From Rhytidiadelphus loreus (taxonomy: Eukaryota > Streptophyta > Bryopsida > Hypnales > Hylocomiaceae), in contig OX344765.1 of the NCBI GenBank assembly GCA_947034895.1, positions 21,023,001 through 21,087,000 on the forward strand: a stretch of 64,000 nt of DNA, read 5' to 3'. Both the position numbers and the translations under genes were made by a program. Shown here piece by piece: positions 1 through 12,200 of the stretch. The notes below the pieces were generated by a model, which saw only the letters and a list, made by a program, of their open reading frames with translations, ran no database searches and was not told the origin of the DNA. Positions within the stretch are counted from its first letter, which is position 1. The number at the start of each line of letters is the position of its first letter.

Positions 1-720
1 ACAATGTTGGCATAATGCTTGTGAGTTGTATATTCTAAGTGTATAGGAGAAGTTTGGATCCTTTTCCTTGTTGCACCATTCTTTTGAGGTATAGTGACTA
101 TGGGAAACTCTACTAGAAATTGAATAGGAACAACATGTGTAGAAAGTAAAAGCACTAGTCATGTACCATTCCAAGCAACACAACTCATGGTTCTTGAATC
201 ATATATACACCATTCCAAAGTCCCTTGAGCACTCCGTGCAAAAGATTTAATATTCTTCAATACCAATGGTATTTCCACCCAATTTGTGTGTAGAGTTCAA
301 GAGACATAAACGTCTCTCTCTAATAAACTCTTGAATAGTCCAATAGAAGTGAAATGGTTATCCATTATTATGATGTGCCCTTTCTTTGGTGACCCACTAA
401 TAAATTCAATACGACATTGTGTACTAATGTGAAGTTTTGAGTTGTAGGTGTTCTTTCCATTGCTATGAATTTTACACAATAAATTTGAAAATTTGAAACA
501 AACTTGGAAACAAAGTTGCTAAACACCAAACCTTTAATTATATACTATGTTGGAGGTTTTATAGGCATATATTTCCATGAAAGACAATATGAGCCTTTGT
601 ACTTTATCATCATATCATCTACAGCTACATATTTTCTCAAATGTCAAGCCCCCTTGCATGAGTCTCTAATGGCATTTAGCAACCATTCAGCTTGTTCCAT
701 TTTGTCATAACCTAGTAAGT
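1..720 (-). pseudogene. piggyBac-type transposase relic
   Basis: The minus strand reads as a broken piggyBac (DDE_Tnp_1_7) transposase. The clearest part, at 299-479, contains GHIIIMDNHFTSIGLFKSLL, which fits the family's conserved MDNxFTS block around a catalytic aspartate. On the N-terminal side (about 500-700) degenerate text with stops recalls the DE.ykG...YMP.KP block. On the C-terminal side (1-290) pieces such as GTLEW and VLLLSTHV recall the segment after the MDN block. Frameshifts and stops are everywhere, so it cannot encode a protein. The 5' end is undefined and the left side runs off the window. Family assignment is by motif memory; the relic matters because many TTAA-flanked elements lie further right. 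Confidence 0.7.
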
Positions 721-1472
721 TTTTGTCTCACTCGTAAGTTTCCAGATTGGTAATTTATAAGCATCTCATCAATTCTACAAATCTCTCTCTATTTATGATG
801 TTCAAGATAGTTGGACAATGAAATATGGCCCCTTTCCTATAACAATATGAATTGCAATTAGGTTGCCATCTCATGCCCATGTATAAAAGGCTAAAAAGGC
901 CTTCAAGCTAGACTCAAGTCCTCCCAATCCTTGCCCCCTAGCCCTTGCAACCCACTCAGTAGCCTTTATTCGACATAGTAGACTTTTTCTTCTACCATGT
1001 AGCAAGTTCTCTCTCCTGCCCGTTGGTCTACATTGTTGCCTCCTACCGTCGGAGCATTACGTCCCTTCCATAGCCTCTTGTACATGGCTTCTTACACCAA
1101 CGTGTTGACGTGTAGCTCTTCATAGTCTTTTTCAAGATTAAATATGCTTGTTATACATGCATTTAAGAGGCCACTATAAATCTTTTAATGTTCTTTCTTC
1201 ATCTCCTACATTATTAAAATCATATAAATTTTCTTTAGAGACACCCTCTCCCTTCCCTTAGTAGCGTCTTGACTATCCAAGAAGTTGGGATCATACTTTG
1301 CAATGATATATCTAAGAGATGTAGCAATGTTGTGATGTGATCACATCTTGAGGTTAGGGTGGACTTTGTTGTTGTAGGGGATGTAGGGAAGTTGTGGCAA
1401 TAGGTGAAATTGACTTTGTTTCTACTATCAATGTAATGCTAGTGCAAGCATCCCTTGTTTGCAATCAACAAC
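721..1472. other. Non-coding flank of the copia element
   Basis: No convincing coding sequence. Decayed, moderately AT-rich sequence lies between the piggyBac relic and the copia LTR. I see no further structure. Confidence 0.5.
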
Positions 1473-1679
1473 TGATGGAAATAGAATCCGCCACATTAAG
1501 ATTATAACGAGTAGATATTATATAGGTTAGAGACAATTTACAATAATTAGGTTAGTTAGTGTTTAGTTCTTGATGCTGCCTTCTTTTTTGTATTTAGGTT
1601 CAAACTTCATCAATCAAACTCATATGTGTGATCATTTATGTAAAAGTTAGCATCTACGTTACAATATTTTTTTTGATCA
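1473..1679 (+). repeat. 5' LTR of the copia element
   Basis: Begins TGATGGAAAT and ends ...TTGATCA directly before the primer-binding site. The same sequence recurs at 8317-8524 with scattered differences. The end was placed by the adjacent primer site. Confidence 0.85.
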
Positions 1680-1691
1680 TGGTATCAGAGC
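1680..1691 (+). other. Primer-binding site (initiator tRNA-Met)
   Basis: TGGTATCAGAGC is the standard plant copia primer site, complementary to the 3' end of initiator methionine tRNA. It abuts the left LTR. Confidence 0.9.
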
Positions 1692-3189
1692 TCCGAGGGG
1701 ACAATCTTTGTTGCTTCACTTCTCTACAATGTTTAGTGTATCAATGAGAGAACGGAGTTCAATGCATAATCAAGAAAGTTGAGTACATAGTGTTCATAAG
1801 CAAACAATCGAGTAAGTTGAGTGCATATCAGATAGGTTGTGTCTATGTCGAGAAATATTGTTATATATAAGGAAGATCAATCCCGATCACTGAGCTGATA
1901 GTTTAGGGGGGAAAAAAACGAGTTAGAAAACAAAAAAAGTAAGAGCATCATAAATAGACATACACATTCATATTCAACCATGGCAACTTTGGATGTCTTG
2001 CCTAAGAGCCAAAAAATGATAGTAGACAACTATCAAACATGGAAAATGCAATGCATGCTATTCCTGATGAAGGAGAACACCTGGAAGTATGTAGATCCAA
2101 CATGGAACAACCAACCCATAATCAATGAGCTAGAGGAGATGACTAGGAGGACGGCCAAAGCCCTCTACTCTATCACCATGTCTTGTTGTGAGTCTATATT
2201 CAATGAGTTGTTTGACATGAGGTCTGACATTAGCAATCTTAGAATTGCATGGAACACACTCAAAGAACGTTTTGAGAAAACTAACAATGCTTCTAGATGA
2301 ATGTTGCTTGACAAATTAAACTCCATTAGATTACAAGAGGGATGATCCATCAATGAATATATCTAAAAAATTCAAGATACAAAATTGTAGCTCAAAGGAG
2401 TTGGCCACACTATTTCTAAAACTGACCTTGTGGAGAGGATGCTCAATACTCTATCCCCAAGTTACAAAGTTGTTTATGATTAGGTCAATACACTGAGCAA
2501 AATTCCATTTCTAGATACACTAATGACATTGCTGCTCCAACATGCATAGCGCATGCAATTTCAACAATTGATCAAAATGATGATACAATATATGGAGGCC
2601 CTAGCTACTTGCTTTCAACGATCAACTTACACCTCTAATGGACAATATAGCTTCCGACCACCCTACTCATCAAAATCAAGACATCCAACGGGAAATTCAT
2701 ATCGACCGCATTATCTGAACACAACAACTGCTTGTGCATGCAATTGGTGCGGTGGAATCAGTCACTTCTTATGGGATTGTCGAAAATTAGTGAAATGAAC
2801 GCAAGCATGCCAAACGGGCCAAAACAACGGCGGAGGATACTCTGGCCCCATACTACATAGTAACATGTTGATAAAAGGACCTCAAGACCCAACTTCAATG
2901 TGGGAGTTGCCACCTTAAAATGACTTCTATGATGCCAACTCGAAGTCCACACCATCGATCAACTTTTACAATTGTGCCAACGGTACTGGAGACCTACTTG
3001 CTGACCCATGCTATGAACTTGATTCAACTTGGATCCTTGATTCTAGGTGTTTCCAACATGTAAGCGGGGATTCCAACCAATTCTCTAGCCTAGAGATATC
3101 ACCAAGCCCTACTATGGTACAAATTGTTGGGATTTGGGAAGCAACTCCTCCCTGTTGAACAGAAAGGTATTGTCAACTTTGGAAGCAAT

Positions 3190-4380
3190 CACTAGAAGAA
3201 ACCTATGTTTTCTATGGTGTTTTTAAAGATGTAAAAGTATGTTTTTTTCAATTAAAGGTATGTCAACTCTAATGTCACCTAAAATCCGTTGTAGGCGGTG
3301 TTTCCACAAACGGTTGAAATCTACTATAACGTGCTCTAATGTCTGCATGTTTCATGAAAACGGTTGTTGATACCTTGTGTTTTCACCCTCCAAAAGCTTG
3401 CCACGTAGATGCCACATCATCTTTTTTTGTTTGGACAATGTCCTTTTTTATTAATAAAAAAATCATCATGACAATACAGCACATGACGTGGCTCGCTGAA
3501 AATCACAAATGGTATTAATTGTATGAAATAATTATTTAAAAAAAATTATATAAAATTATATAAAAATAATAATAATTTAATTACATGAAATAATAATAAT
3601 TTTTAAATTCCAAAAGAAATGAACAAGTGAAATTGTCAAATTCACAAAGAATTTACTATCTACCATCAAAAGAATCTTTAATGGCAAAGTCAAGTAATTA
3701 TTTCATTGGCATTTAGTAAAAATGGAGGGTGGAGAGGTCTCTTTTATACTGAAATTTGTTGTCCATCCACGACAAAAGATATGGGATAATTCACAAATGA
3801 GAACTTGACAACATTGTGTGTGGATGTTGTTTCAGACATGAGGACGTTTTTTTTTACATTTGGAGGTTGTTTTAAACATATGGATGTTTATTTAGACATT
3901 CAATTTTGAACAAAAATTTTACTTTACATATCCCATATGGTTTGTCTTACTTCCTATTGCTCCACTTGTATAAAGAGATTCTTTTTTCATCCATAGTATA
4001 CATCCATCCATTTTCTTTTCTTTTCAAAGCATGCCACATGGCTACCCTTTTCCAATTTTTTTCACATCCGGTCAGCATTTTACATTAGCCTACAATAACT
4101 TATAAAAATTTACCCAAGTGAATTCCAAAACCCTAGTTGACGTGGCACTTCCGTGTTTTTTGGAATGTTCTAATAAACGTCACCATGTTTTATTTGATGT
4201 TCAAAAAAACATATATGTCCCTTGTGTCATCCATATGTTTTTGCTCTAACATCTCCTTCTCTTTTCTAACATTAGCAAAAATTTGTCTCCCATAGGCTCA
4301 AAATTTGTAATGCACTGATGTCAATGAAAACATGACCCATTTCTTCATAACACCACAAAAAACACGGGTTTCTTATAGTG
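3190..4380 (+). mobile_element. Non-autonomous CACTA-type element nested in copia
   Basis: Starts CACTAGAAGAAACC and ends GGGTTTCTTATAGTG, an inverted pair of about 30 bp that continues into (TATGGTGT / ACACCACA). It is flanked by a perfect 3-bp duplication AAT (3187-3189 and 4381-4383), as expected for CACTA transposons. Removing the element plus one AAT rejoins the copia frame exactly. The 1191-bp interior has no transposase. Two shorter relatives with the same ends occur at 22221 and 30890. Confidence 0.9.
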
Positions 4381-4667
4381 AATACTAAAATATACATAAA
4401 TGACATGTATTTTGTGCATGGTCTTTCTTTCAACCTTTTTTCTGTTGAAGCAATCGCAGACACGGGATTGAAAATGGTGTTTGATAATAAACAATGTTTG
4501 GTGTATCAAGGACCAAACAATGTTGTGGGATGTGGCAAGTGTGATCTCAAAATTAGACTCTATCAATATATTGTATCAAACCCCAAATTTCAAGTATGTG
4601 CAGTTGCTTCACCTTCCCTAGCACAACTTTGGCACAACATCTCAAACTTAAGGATAAATGGATTGTT

Positions 4668-4964
4668 AACAATTATCGTGCGGTTATCGTTGTTTCATGG
4701 ATTCATACCATAATTGCACTGACTCAGTGTATTTTTACGCACTGAATCAATGCGAAAACAATGAATATCAATAGCGTATGGTTTATGTACTTTAACTATA
4801 TGATTGCTATGCAGTTTTGGCACAACAATTGTATAGTTAAAATACATAAACTGTACACTATTGATATTCATTGTTTTTGCATTGATTCAGTGCGTAAAAA
4901 TACACTGAGTCAGTGCGATTATGGTACAAACCCATGAAACAACAATAACTGCACGATAATTGTT
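4668..4964. mobile_element. Foldback MITE nested in copia integrase
   Basis: Almost the whole 297 bp is one inverted repeat. The left arm, from AACAATTATCGTGC, is mirrored by the right arm ending GCACGATAATTGTT. Arms of about 130 bp share long blocks such as CACTGACTCAGTGTATTTTT. Weaker similarity may extend the element to about 4645-4990. No target duplication could be fixed, so the superfamily is unknown. It interrupts the integrase region of the copia relic. Confidence 0.8.
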
Positions 4965-6694
4965 GCCAAATCATAGGGTCTAAACTTTCTGATCAAGAGA
5001 CTTGGACACTTAAAATTTCCATAGTTTACAATCTATGGGGTCTCACCACATTGCTAAAGGGGTACCGTTGATTACAAGCTCCCACGACTTATGCAAGAGT
5101 TGCGCCATCGGAAAGCAAGCACGATCTCTTGCTCCTAGGATTGCCTCCACTACAACTACTTTGCGTAGACCTGTGTGGACAAATTCGCCCTGCATTACTT
5201 GGCGGCAATTCCTACATCATAACGTTTACTAACGTTATTCGCGATTCACATGGATTTACTTTCTCCATCACAAATCATATTCCACCCTTCTTGTGGTCTG
5301 AAGCCATTTCTACTGCTAATTATCTAACAAATAGCTTCCCTATATGAGCAAATGTGGGAATTATTCCCTATCAACAATTGTATTAGGTAGTCCTAAAACT
5401 ACAACACCTCAAAATCTTCAGGTGTTTGGTATATATTCATGTACCCAAAGAAAAACGAACAAAATTTGACGACCATAGCATCAAATGCGTCTTTGTGGGC
5501 TACTCTGACTCTTCCAAAGGATACCATTTCTACCATTTGCCATCTCACAACATTGTAATTAACAGCAGCGTGTAATTTGCGGAAGTTCGTTTTTGGAACA
5601 AAGCTTGCTCTGATGCTCCTCCAAGACCCAGCGTTTCAGTTGAAGCTCTCCCCGACAACTCTGCCGTGTTTTAGATACTAGATCCACTGCAAGATGTCGC
5701 CCAACCAACTATTGCCATCATAATAGAGGGCACCTTCTTTCTGCCACTAGATCTTCAAGATCCAACGGCGGACATCACGTCCCTACCCGCTCAACATGCA
5801 AGACAACCAATTGGAGAAATGGGCACAGATCAGTTAGGGTCCCCACCACTTATTGTTGCAAATCCCTCGCCTTCCAAGACTCCTGCATCCTTGCAAGCAT
5901 CTGCAGCATTCCACCACTCGTCCCGAACGCGTTTTTTCAACACTCGATTGGTAGACTGTGTTGCCCGTGTCGAGTTCCTCGGTGATTTGCAAGCTTGTCT
6001 TGTAGCTTTTAATGAGCTGATTTTCTTGTATATTCATGCTACAGTATTGGATGAACCACTATACTAATAAAAGTCCATTCACCATCATGAATGGAAAATG
6101 GCCATGCAACAGGAAATGGAGTCCATTTACGCCAGCAAGACCTGGTTTTTGATTGAGCTTCTCCCAAGCCATAAAGTGATCTCAATTGAATGGACGTACA
6201 AGCTTAAGTCAAGCACAACTTCTTGCCAACCCAACTATTAGGTATGACTAGTGGCACAAGGTGACCAACAAACCTTAGGATTTGATTATCACGACATGTT
6301 CTCACTTGTAGTCAAATGGTTGACAGTGCGAACTTTGGTATGTATTGTTGCCATGCATGGATGGCCACTATTCACCTCAATGTTAAAAAAATGTTCTTGA
6401 ACGAAAATATCACCGAGACCGTCTTCCTCAAGTGGCTTCAAGGCTTCATACAACTAGGCCAAGAACATCTAGTTTGTTGTTTGAAGAAAACTATCTATGG
6501 GCTACAACAATCATCACGTACTTGGTACAAGATAATTGACACATATCTTCACTCAATTGGATTGACTCCATGTATTGCTGATCCTAGTCTCTATGTTCCT
6601 CATGAAGGCGATTCTATTGTCTTATTAATCATCTACGTGGATGACCTTATGATCACTGGGAACCATTCCGAGAAAATTGACTTCATTCAAAAAC

Positions 6695-7257
6695 CTCAAG
6701 GGGTGCACTTAGTTCTACTATGACAAACCACGTGCGAACAAGTGGTTTCTAATAAACTATAATTTCATCCTAAATTTTTGAGCATTGTTTAATAATGACT
6801 ATAGGTTTATATAGCCAAAATTTCCAACTGAATTAAAATATGAAATGATTTCTAGAAGAGGTTGAAAATGAACTAAAATGGCATGTTTTTCAACTCAAAT
6901 AATTATAGAGGACACATTTAGATGACCATTGGGTCAATATTCAACTCAAAATGAGCTTTCAATAATGAGTTATTTTTAGGAATTTTTTGTTCATTTTTTA
7001 GACAATTTTTTCTTATATAATATAGGGGTGTGAAAGTTATTTTTCAGTTCTACAATGTATCTTTTTACTTCAAAAATTTATAACTAATTATTATTAACAA
7101 ATAAAAATATCAATAATTCAAAACATAAACTTTCAAAGTAGGAAAATCTATTCAGATTTTATTTATTTATTTTTATTTAAAATTCAAAAAGTATATAGGG
7201 GGTCCAAAGTTTTGTTCACACATGGTTTCTAATGGACACTCTAAATGCCCCCCCGAG
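6695..7257. mobile_element. hAT-type MITE nested in copia reverse transcriptase
   Basis: A perfect 8-bp duplication TCAAAAAC flanks the insert (6687-6694 and 7258-7265). The ends are imperfect inverted repeats: CTCAAGGGGTGCACTTAG on the left, CTCGGGGGGGCATTTAGA reading in from the right. Eight-bp duplications are typical of hAT elements. Removing the insert plus one duplication rejoins the reverse transcriptase frame (DFIQ-KQLCHEF). The 563-bp interior is AT-rich and non-coding. Confidence 0.85.
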
Positions 7258-8306
7258 TCAAAAACAACTTTGTCATGAATTTTCAATGTTGGCTCTCAGT
7301 TGCCTTTCATTATACCTTGGGATTGATTTCATATACACCTCTCATGGTATTACCATGTCTCACAAGCGATATATTTGCGTTAATATGGACTTAACAAAGT
7401 GTCTTCCTATGCCAATTCCGATGGAGAATAATCTCTACAATACCTTATCGACGAACATGGATTCCCAATTCCCCATCCCTAGATGATTTTGGTGTTGCAT
7501 ATTATCGGATGGGAGTTGGTAAATTGCTTCATGTAACAAATACACGCCCCAACGTAGCATTTGTGGTAGGCATTGTGACACGATTCACCTTTGCCCCACA
7601 AGAAGTACACCTACAAGCCATGCTTCACATATTTTGTTACCTCAAAGGTACAACTCATCTTGCAATTCACTATCTAAGAGGGAGAAAAATATTACCGTTT
7701 GGGTACTCCAATAGTGACTACTTGGGAGATTTAGATGAAAGAAAATCAACTTCGGAATATCTCATGAGCATTGGTACTTCACTAGTATCATGGAAAAGCA
7801 TATTCTAGAATGAAGTGGCACAATCCAACTCAGAAGCTGAATACAAAGTTCTTGTACGTAGAGGCGGCCAAAGAAGCCGTGTTTACCCATCTTACGTCCC
7901 ATCGTCATATATTGTAACAATCAAAGTTGCTTAAAATAGCAAAAATCTTATTCTTCAAGGTCAGACTAAACACATTGAAAAAATGTATCATTTCATTTGG
8001 GACCACATCAAGAAAAGGAGAATATGTTTAGAATTTGTACGTTCAATCGAATAGATAGCAAACATCTTAACCAAACCACTGCTCAAGCAAAACACTATTT
8101 CAAAAAATGTGGGATAATCTTTGGTTGGCATCATCAGGGGAGATCGAGAAGATTGACAGATTGAACAAGTAGCCATGTCGAGCTATACTCCATGATTCTA
8201 ATAAAATTCAATAGTAACCCTATCGAGCTATGCTCTAGAATTCCAATTGAGCTATAGTCCGGGACTCCAATAAGATTCAGTAGTTCATTCCTTTCTAGTA
8301 GTGGAT

Positions 8307-8316
8307 TGAGGGGGAG
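8307..8316 (+). other. Polypurine tract of the copia element
   Basis: A purine run (GAGGGGGAG) immediately upstream of the right LTR is the expected plus-strand primer. Confidence 0.8.
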
Positions 8317-8524
8317 TGATGGAAAATAATATAGTCCGCTACATTAAGATTATATTGGGTAGATAGTATACAAGTTAGGGACGATTTACAATGATTAGGT
8401 TAGTTAGTATTCAGTTCTTAATGTTGCCTTCCTTTTTGTATTTAGGTTCAAACTTCATCAATCAAACTCATTTGTGTGATCATTTACGTGAGAGTTAGCA
8501 TCTACGTTACAGTATTCTTTTTCA
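8317..8524 (+). repeat. 3' LTR of the copia element
   Basis: Begins TGATGGAAAA and ends ...CTTTTTCA; homologous over its length to 1473-1679. Confidence 0.85.
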
Positions 8525-8698
8525 TTAGCAACTCCATCGAGGGGCCTCCAAATAGTTAACAAAATGTGAATAAGAAAGTGAAAATGTGTGTAGATAGAAT
8601 AACAAAATGTTGAAAAATAGATAGAAGCATTTCAACGAGAAATCTAAAATGTAGGAATTGAAATAGCAAAGATAAATTTACCTCTTTCCCCTTCCACC

Positions 8699-8745
8699 CA
8701 ACGGTGCTAGATTGTGAGCGTGTGAGCGCGAGCCTGCGAGCGTTG
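8699..8745 (+). repeat. Left terminal inverted repeat of the MULE
   Basis: Reads inward CAACGGTGCTAGATTGTGAG and then a series of GTGAGCG-like steps. Inverse of 21519-21564 with scattered mismatches. Confidence 0.88.
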
Positions 8746-9206
8746 AGCAGGAAGTATGTGAGCGCGGAGTTTTGAAATTATAAAAAACTGAGTAATATTT
8801 CAAAAAATAGAATTTTTTTAATAATTATTATAAAACTTACTATTTCGAGTAAATTTTAGTACACAATGACCGTGGACCTATGACCGTGGACTTAGCACCA
8901 TGGGCCGGTTACCGTGGACTTAGCACCCATGACTTCTTACCATGGATCTATTACCGTGGTTATGTACAATTTGTATAAATTTTTGAATTTTAATCATTGG
9001 TTATAGTAATAGAAGTACATATTGTGAAAGACAAACAGATGACCTATAGGAAAATGCAAATTTTGATTGAAAATAGGCTGTACTGAATACTTCAAGAAAT
9101 TACTGTATTTGTCCAAATACAAAATGGTACTTCTGAAGCTAGACATCTAACTTTAGTCTACAGTCCTTCAATCATTAACACCGATCACTTAGGTATTGTT
9201 GGACTT
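8746..9206. repeat. MULE left subterminal region with ACCGTGG repeats
   Basis: Between the left end and the transposase 3' end lies a short cluster (8868-8960) of five imperfect copies of (T)(G/T)ACCGTGG-(A/T)CTTAGCACC-like sequence. One inverted copy of TATGACCGTGG lies near the right end (about 21460). The cluster could be transposase binding sites, as subterminal repeats often are. The rest is AT-rich. Confidence 0.6.
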
Positions 9207-12200
9207 CTAAACATGTTGAAGACTATCTTCCGAAACTTTGATGATACCGGCCTTTGTGAGAAGGAGCTTCACTTCATTGAAGCTGAAGCTTGGAGAATGT
9301 ATGAACTTATCCTCTGTCGGATTCATTTTGCTGAAGTAGCGAAGTAAGTAATAAAGATGTTTGCAATGCACATACTGTTGGCGTCCACCAATTGCTGAAA
9401 CGGCCATGTCGACAAAATCGGGACAAGTGCACTCTGGATACATGCCAAGTGTAATGCGATAAAGCTTTTGCCTTGGCTCAAGTCCGGATTGAAGGGAGAT
9501 AATGGCTCCAAGTCCAGGGAAGGGGAGCAAGGTTACTCCTAAAATCGTTCCCTTGACATTACCAGCGCTCTCCCATTTATTGCGGTGCTCTGTTGTAGGA
9601 GCATTTGCAATACGTCGAATAGCCTTGCTCCTTCGAGTAGTTGGATTTGCGTCTGCATGTGTAGGACTAGGATGATCATAGTAGATGGCCTGGAAAACAT
9701 TGGACATGGTGAACAAACGTCGAGGGGACATAGTTGGCCGCTGTTGTAGCTGGAAACCAGCCTCCTACAGTAGCAACGTCTCTTGGCGGGTCAAATTAGT
9801 GCCTGTTAGTACAGGCCACACATCCGGGACTTGGGGCCAATCAATTACCCAACTACGTTTAGAGCCTCGTACACATCGTTCAATATCATCTGGGCAAAAC
9901 CAGAAGTCGGTTATGATCTCCTTGTTTCCGCCATACTGTTTTTTTCTACCACGGTAGGTCGGAGCTGGAGTACCTCTAGATCCCTTTGCAATTTTGGCAA
10001 CGCAACGGATGTTTGAACTTCTTTGTTGCGCGTGACACTTGCAACTTGACTTGTGCGAAATTCTTGCAATATGCCACTGTGAAGTATCACATTCACTCTC
10101 CATTGCAGTTGTCACATGTGGTACATGGGCAGAATCAACCCGCGCGTCTGCTTCATTAGGGGCAACCGTGGGTGAACGTGTCGATCGTGTCTGTACTCGG
10201 GGTTGAGAGAAGTTTACCTTGTCTGGACGATGGGAGTCACCATCTGACCCAATGGGAAGGTCAAGCTTGCGCTTACAGCTACCAAATACTTCTTCGCCTT
10301 CCAAATGCGGAATACGTGATGCAACATCGGCCCCTCCAGGAAGGTCATTGAGTGCCTCCGCAATCTTCTTTGGATCACCGCTACGTCTAGCGCCTCGTAA
10401 CTTTAACTCCTCCTTGGAGGGCCCTGACCTTGATATGTTGCCTTTAAGAAAAGCTCGATAATTGGTCATTTGCATGAAAGCTCGAATGCAGTCATCAGAC
10501 GTGGCGGCAAATAAATCATTACCCCGATTACCTGACTGCTGCAACCACCTATTATGGACTGTTTCAGATAAGTTGCATGACGGCATGTCCGCCATCTCCT
10601 CAACATTTAAGTCCTAAAACAATGATATCAAAGAAAAAGTAAAAGAAAATTAGGTATCACCACTCATAGTTCTCATTTACAATGACACAGTTAAACTTTG
10701 ATTTAACTACTATGCGGCAAAGGCTCCCCTCGGCGCCGAGGGGAGAATCCCCGATACCCTGCATTGATTAATATCTCCAAACAAGGTAGAATTTTTTTTT
10801 CCGAATTTGGTTTCAGAAAAATAAAAGTAGATCCAGAAGATTGCAGAATGAAAATAATTAGGTAGAAGAAATACCATTTGCATAAAGCCGCCCCATTGAC
10901 GATATCTAAAGTGCCAAAATGCAAGCCACAACTCCAATTCCCTCATAGCGTCCTCCGAGGCTGCTCCAGATGAAAGCCACCAAGATCGTATTGCTAGGTA
11001 ACGCATCTCAGCTTCGTCCATAGATTTGGAATCTTTGTATTGCTTACAAAGTCGAGTATGTTGGTGTTGCAAGTCCGGCTTGATGAGCTTCTGTGTATGG
11101 CGATGCAAAGAGGTACTCCAATGTAAAAGACATGTTCGCTCCCGGTTCACCATCTCTATTTTAGGATCTCCTGATCCGTAGACAATTCGAACGGCATTCC
11201 AATTCGCTTGTGCACTGTCTGCCATAAAGCCTTTAAAGTTTGGATTCTCAACGCCATTGCGTCTCATGACTCCGTTTAGAGATCTCCACATGATGCATTG
11301 AACCACAGTGTCCTCAGATTGCATATCACACACAGCAATTGTCATGACTTTCCTGCAACCTGTATCATAAACGTGACAGGCCATGGTTGTCCAGTCTTTA
11401 ACCCGCTTGACATGGTCAAACATGAGCCACGCGTTCTCCAGATCTCCACCCGGTTGCATCCGATTGACAAGGTCCACACCACTCCCTGGCCCTTCTATTA
11501 GCATTTTAAACAAATAAACCTTCTCCTTGCCTTGACCAGGAAACACACTGTCATGGATGTACTCAAACCTCAAATTTCTTTTCATATTCATGATACTATC
11601 TATTATTCCACTTTTGCCACTTGAACGGAAAGACGAAATAACATTTCGGATATTAGGAGAACTTAGTATTTGGAAATTGTCCATGACATCATCTAACGAA
11701 TCTCCCCGCAACATCTGCTTTGGACCTTCACCATTGTGTATCAAGTGGTTATCAAGAAATTTCTTGCTAGCTGCTAGGGCAATGGCAGAGTTAGTGGCAC
11801 TAGGGGTTTTCGAAACCTCGCTAGCGATGAGTCCGGCTACAGCACCTAAGGACTCTCTACATGTTCCTGAAGCTACAGGATGCACGTGATTCCCCAAATG
11901 AATGCAAGCTCTAGTCATGCTTGCAGAATCTCCGAAAACGTAATAGATTCGAGCATGACAGACATTGATGCAATGAGGTGGACATTTGCATATCTTACAG
12001 AGGAGAGTAGAATCCTTTGGAGGGAAGGCACCAATACAAAATGGCCTAGGAGTAAAACCACACCACTCAGTCTCGTTCAGATCAGAAGAACGCTTCAAGT
12101 AGTCGCATTCTGAATTCTTACAGATAAGATGCCCGGCACAGGAAGATTTTCTGAACTTTAGGCCGTCGTGATTGTTGATGTTAGATGTCATTGTCCTACA

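Larger units (their letters stand above)
1980..7970 (+). pseudogene. copia gag-pol remnants
   Basis: Gag starts at 1980 (MATLDVLPK...) and resembles the UBN2 gag region. A CCHC zinc knuckle, CNWCGGISHFLWDC, lies near 2740-2780. After removal of the CACTA insertion the frame gives a typical pre-integrase segment (YFVHGLSFNLFSVEA). DLCKSCAIGKQ near 5090-5125 is the integrase N-terminal zinc region. Reverse transcriptase spans about 6080-6690, with the polymerase motif YVDDLMITG. RNase H-like remnants (AFVVGIVTRFT; GYSNSDYLGD; KSTSEYLM) lie at 7509-7800. Stops near 2298, 2345 and 6240 and frame changes make it a pseudogene. Confidence 0.9.
1473..8524 (+). mobile_element. Degenerate Ty1/copia LTR retrotransposon
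   Basis: Two direct repeats of about 207 bp (1473-1679 and 8317-8524) bound the element. A primer-binding site follows the left one and a polypurine tract precedes the right one. Between them, in copia order, lie gag with a CCHC knuckle, GAG-pre-integrase, integrase, reverse transcriptase and RNase H remnants. Many stops and frameshifts show it is dead. The LTRs differ at many positions, so the insertion is old. Three other transposons sit inside: CACTA at 3190-4380, foldback at 4668-4964, hAT-like at 6695-7257. No clean 5-bp target duplication could be read at the outer ends. Confidence 0.92.
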
